Source: Flavobacteria bacterium BBFL7
GTDB lineage: Bacteria; Bacteroidota; Bacteroidia; Flavobacteriales; Flavobacteriaceae
Assembly: GCA_000153385.1 (NCBI GenBank)
Contig: CH672374.1
Coordinates: 1,304,544-1,368,543, forward strand
Reading direction: 5' to 3'
DNA: 64,000 nucleotides
The translations under genes and the position numbers were made by a program. A model generated the notes under the pieces. It was not told where the DNA came from. It worked only from the letters and a program-made list of their open reading frames with translations, and made no database searches. Shown piece by piece: positions 61,434 through 64,000 of the stretch; position 1 is the stretch's first letter; the number at the start of each line of letters is the position of its first letter.

Positions 61434-63071
61434 TTAATTTTTATTATTACTTAGTAATTCCATAAGGTCAGGCTCTTGTCCTAGAAGCACTGCATCACTG
61501 TTGATACGACCTTCTAATGGTCCATTTTCCAACTTTAATACACCTCGCGGACACACCGCACTACAAATACCACATCCTACACAACTGGCACGAACGATAT
61601 TTTCCCCTTTTTGAGCATAACTGCGCACGTCAATTCCCATTTCACAATAGGTGGAACAGTTACCGCAAGAGATACACTGACCACCATTAGTTGTAATCCT
61701 AAACTTTGAAAACAAACGCTGTTGAAGTCCTAGTATCGCCGCCATAGGACAACCAAAACGACACCAAGCTCTATTCCCTAAAATTGGATAAAAACCAGTA
61801 CCTATAACACCTGAAAACACTGCACCTATTAAGAATCCGTATGCTGATTTTACAGCTCCATGATTAAAGAAAAATAAATGATCTGTTCCGGCCATAAAGT
61901 GAATTCCTATAAAGGCCAAAATGGTGAATAGAAACCCTATGGCTCCATAACGAGCATCTTGTTTTAACTCGTTTCTCCTAAAAATCCATATCAAAGCAAA
62001 TAGTACAGTAAGCCCAACACCAACTAATATTAAAAAATTAGATTGAGTTAAAAATGTTTCATATTGCTTCACAACAGTTCCATCTTCCCAAATTTTATAG
62101 ATATTATTTTTAGGCAAATAGGAGTGAACAATCCCAACGGTTGAAATGACGGCAAATACTAAAACGCTATGGACTAACCATCGTTCGATTTTCCATGCGC
62201 TAGTAGACTTATCAGACAGTTGACGGAAGGAATCTCCAGCAGTTTCTGCCAGACCACCACAACCACATACCCAACTACAATACCATCTTTTACCATATTT
62301 ATAAGTTAATATAGGAGTTATTACTAGTATAGATGCAACGCCGAATAATAACATAGTCATCCCTAGACTTCCATTTACTAATAATGCATTTACATTCCAC
62401 TGTTCAAATAAATAATAATTAAGAGGCCAGATATTTTTTAAATCATAGTATGGTAAGTCTTTGGTGCTATTTAATCCCGCCATAATCTCTGGAATTAGAA
62501 ATGCAAATGTGGTCTGAAAAAACATCACACTACCAGTACGTATTACTTCATAACTATTATGGCGATACTTTAAAATAAACTTGATACCAAACGATAAAAT
62601 GGCGACTGTATACAAAGTACCATAAACAAACCATTGACTCGCTGCTTGTCCTTTTAACAAATATGACAACGGATCGAATAAACCTATAAGACCGGTATTT
62701 GCCGCTCCATCGGTCCCTTGACCTAGAGTTGCTGGAAAGAAATATAAAACGATATAAAAAGAGGTGAGGAAAATAGCGAGTACCCAACCCCAAAAACCAC
62801 GACTAGATAAGTCTTTAAACCATACACCATCATTTTTAATACCTGCCTGTTTATGTCCATATTGTGCTTTTGCAAAGGCGATAATACCACCAGCAATTAA
62901 TAATAATGCTGCGGTTAACCAAGCACCTTTCCACGGCAGGCTTACATTAAAAAAGGCAAGGACTAGAATAAAAAGACCTACTATACCTATGGCGCTAGCA
63001 ATCTTTTCTGTAGTACTTAAAGCTTTAGGAGGCTCGCCTGTTAAAGACATATTTCTTTGATAGATACTCAT
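61434..63071 (-). CDS. Polyferredoxin-type membrane protein (NapH/CcoG/NosR-like)
   Basis: A 545-residue protein with about ten membrane helices and four Cys clusters: CSWVCGCGG (in the middle), CRFGCP (before the domain), then two [4Fe-4S] motifs CISCGNCSTYC and CVGCGICSAVCP at the C-terminus. The layout is like NapH, CcoG or NosR C-terminal domains, an electron-transfer protein that moves electrons between quinol or flavoprotein and a periplasmic acceptor. It follows a flavoprotein gene in the same orientation. The physiological partner is not in the window. Confidence 0.83.
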   Translation of the reverse strand: MSIYQRNMSLTGEPPKALSTTEKIASAIGIVGLFILVLAFFNVSLPWKGAWLTAALLLIAGGIIAFAKAQYGHKQAGIKNDGVWFKDLSSRGFWGWVLAIFLTSFYIVLYFFPATLGQGTDGAANTGLIGLFDPLSYLLKGQAASQWFVYGTLYTVAILSFGIKFILKYRHNSYEVIRTGSVMFFQTTFAFLIPEIMAGLNSTKDLPYYDLKNIWPLNYYLFEQWNVNALLVNGSLGMTMLLFGVASILVITPILTYKYGKRWYCSWVCGCGGLAETAGDSFRQLSDKSTSAWKIERWLVHSVLVFAVISTVGIVHSYLPKNNIYKIWEDGTVVKQYETFLTQSNFLILVGVGLTVLFALIWIFRRNELKQDARYGAIGFLFTILAFIGIHFMAGTDHLFFFNHGAVKSAYGFLIGAVFSGVIGTGFYPILGNRAWCRFGCPMAAILGLQQRLFSKFRITTNGGQCISCGNCSTYCEMGIDVRSYAQKGENIVRASCVGCGICSAVCPRGVLKLENGPLEGRINSDAVLLGQEPDLMELLSNNKN

Positions 63072-63132
63072 AGTTGTATATTTTCAATACTTAAATTCAA
63101 TTGAATTTAAAATTGTGAAATTGATAATGCGA

Positions 63133-64000
63133 TTAAGATTTTATTTGTTGATTAGATGAGAAAGCTCGCTTTATTTGCTCAAAAGGCTTATTAAAAAACT
63201 CTGGATTAAAGCAGGCTTTATCAAGGTTTTCAATTACTTCATCTATTGATTTGGATTGCGACAACCATAGATCAAAAACTTCGTGTTTCATACGAATTCC
63301 AAAGGTGTTGATTCCTATAAATTTTCTTGTAGAGATATCATACTCAATGGTAACGGCTCTTTTATCATCTTCATGCAGCCAGTGAAAATGATCATGCCCT
63401 TGTTTAGGTTTACTCCATACCCAACCGTAAGTTTGATATTCTATATCAAAGAATTTGGCACTATTGAACCAATGTCCCGGATTCCATTTTGTAGGATTAC
63501 CACATATGGTTTGTGCAAGTGCTTCACCCATCATTCTACCTGTATACCATACAGCTTCAATAGGCTTGCGCTCACCTACTGGATCTCTTTGCTGCGCACA
63601 ATCACCTATCGCATAAACGTCTTTTACACTAGTTTCTAGATGACGATTCACCATGATACCTCGCTGCAATTCAATACCAGAGTTTTTCAAAAAGCTTATT
63701 CGAGGTCTGACACCTGCACAAAGTCCAACGAAGTCACAAGGTATCGTTTGACCTTTCTTAGTAATGATTGCTTTTACCTTTCCAGAATCATCGGCAATGA
63801 TTTCTGCCATTTCTTCTTCTTCCTTTAAATCTATGTGGTGAGACTTTACGTGACGCGAGATCATATCAGCATTAGGCATAGGTAGTACACCACTCCAGAA
63901 GCCTTTTTCCCTTATTAAAAAAGTAACGGGTATCTGACGAGATGCCATCATCTCCGCAAGCTCTACTCCTATTAGTCCACCACCAATGATTACCGCTCTT
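63133..64000 (-). CDS. NAD(P)/FAD-dependent oxidoreductase, C-terminal part (runs off the right edge)
   Basis: Open frame through the edge at 64000, so the start and the FAD-binding N-terminus are missing. The visible part starts in the NAD(P)-binding Rossmann motif GGGLIGVELAEMM (base 63946-63984 region), then DVYAIGDCAQQ, the second FAD block, and a C-terminal domain rich in aromatic and His residues (GHDHFHWLHEDD). It belongs to the pyridine nucleotide disulfide oxidoreductase superfamily. It is upstream of the polyferredoxin gene by about 60 nt, so the two probably work together as a redox module. Confidence 0.88.
   Translation of the reverse strand, partial: RAVIIGGGLIGVELAEMMASRQIPVTFLIREKGFWSGVLPMPNADMISRHVKSHHIDLKEEEEMAEIIADDSGKVKAIITKKGQTIPCDFVGLCAGVRPRISFLKNSGIELQRGIMVNRHLETSVKDVYAIGDCAQQRDPVGERKPIEAVWYTGRMMGEALAQTICGNPTKWNPGHWFNSAKFFDIEYQTYGWVWSKPKQGHDHFHWLHEDDKRAVTIEYDISTRKFIGINTFGIRMKHEVFDLWLSQSKSIDEVIENLDKACFNPEFFNKPFEQIKRAFSSNQQIKS

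Noticed and set aside
1-64000. tRNA genes, CRISPR arrays, transposases, phage genes or an origin of replication
   Set aside because: I looked for T-loop/anticodon patterns, regularly spaced direct repeats, DDE or tyrosine/serine recombinase proteins and dnaA boxes near dnaA/dnaN and found none. Weak tRNAs might be missed by eye.

Overview
The window comes from an AT-rich (roughly 36-38% GC by eye) chromosome of a marine-type member of the Flavobacteriaceae (Bacteroidota). The evidence is the 5' part of a Flavobacteriia-like 16S rRNA gene, Bacteroidota promoter boxes of the TAnnTTTG type in front of many genes, a complete Na+-translocating NQR operon, type IX secretion genes (porT and a SprA plug protein), TamL, and several families (DUF6029, Omp28, DUF3667) typical of this class. 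The 16S segment and the palindrome described below make me think of Nonlabens or a close relative, but that is a low-confidence guess. I see no phage, transposase, CRISPR array or tRNA; this is mostly core and metabolic chromosome.

Layout. 1-0.8 kb: 5' end of a 16S gene on the minus strand with its leader and promoter. 1-9 kb: a small membrane protein, a pirin, a two-component system, a lipoprotein with a duplicated domain, a secreted triple-CBM48 protein coupled to a retropepsin-like protease, and a Bcr/CflA exporter. 9-14.4 kb: a kynurenine-pathway operon for tryptophan breakdown. 14.5-22.7 kb: housekeeping genes (BaiN-like flavoprotein, gpmI, map) and apbE. 22.8-28.1 kb: an N-glycan catabolism trio (GH92 mannosidase lipoprotein, glycosylasparaginase, sugar MFS). 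28.3-34.4 kb: nqrABCDEF on the minus strand. 34.6-42.7 kb: T9SS plug, DUF3667, apaG, pruA and an Omp28/TlpA/DUF6029 group. 42.7-57.9 kb: rsmG, an aminotransferase, trkAH, ubiE-porT, an rRNA methyltransferase, tamL, fba, accD, rpsO and pnp. 58-59 kb: an orphan Cys-rich lipoprotein with a small membrane protein. 59.2-64 kb: rpe, a YpdA-like reductase, a DUF1801 protein, and a polyferredoxin membrane protein with a flavoprotein that runs off the right edge.

The functions fit an aerobic marine heterotroph. Sodium-motive respiration (NQR) is served by ApbE, which installs the covalent FMN on NqrB and NqrC. Amino acids are catabolised through the kynurenine and proline routes, and glycoprotein glycans are degraded at the cell surface.

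The most striking signal is not a gene. The palindrome GCTTTCGCGAAAGC (core TTTCGCGAAA) occurs 15 times in 64 kb, with two further one-base variants, where composition predicts about 0.1. It lies both between genes and inside conserved ORFs, always in one of only two reading frames (A-F-A-K-A or R-F-R-E-S), and in several cases apparently without lengthening the protein. It behaves like a genome-wide functional word (binding site, HIP1-like or uptake-like signal) rather than a mobile insertion.
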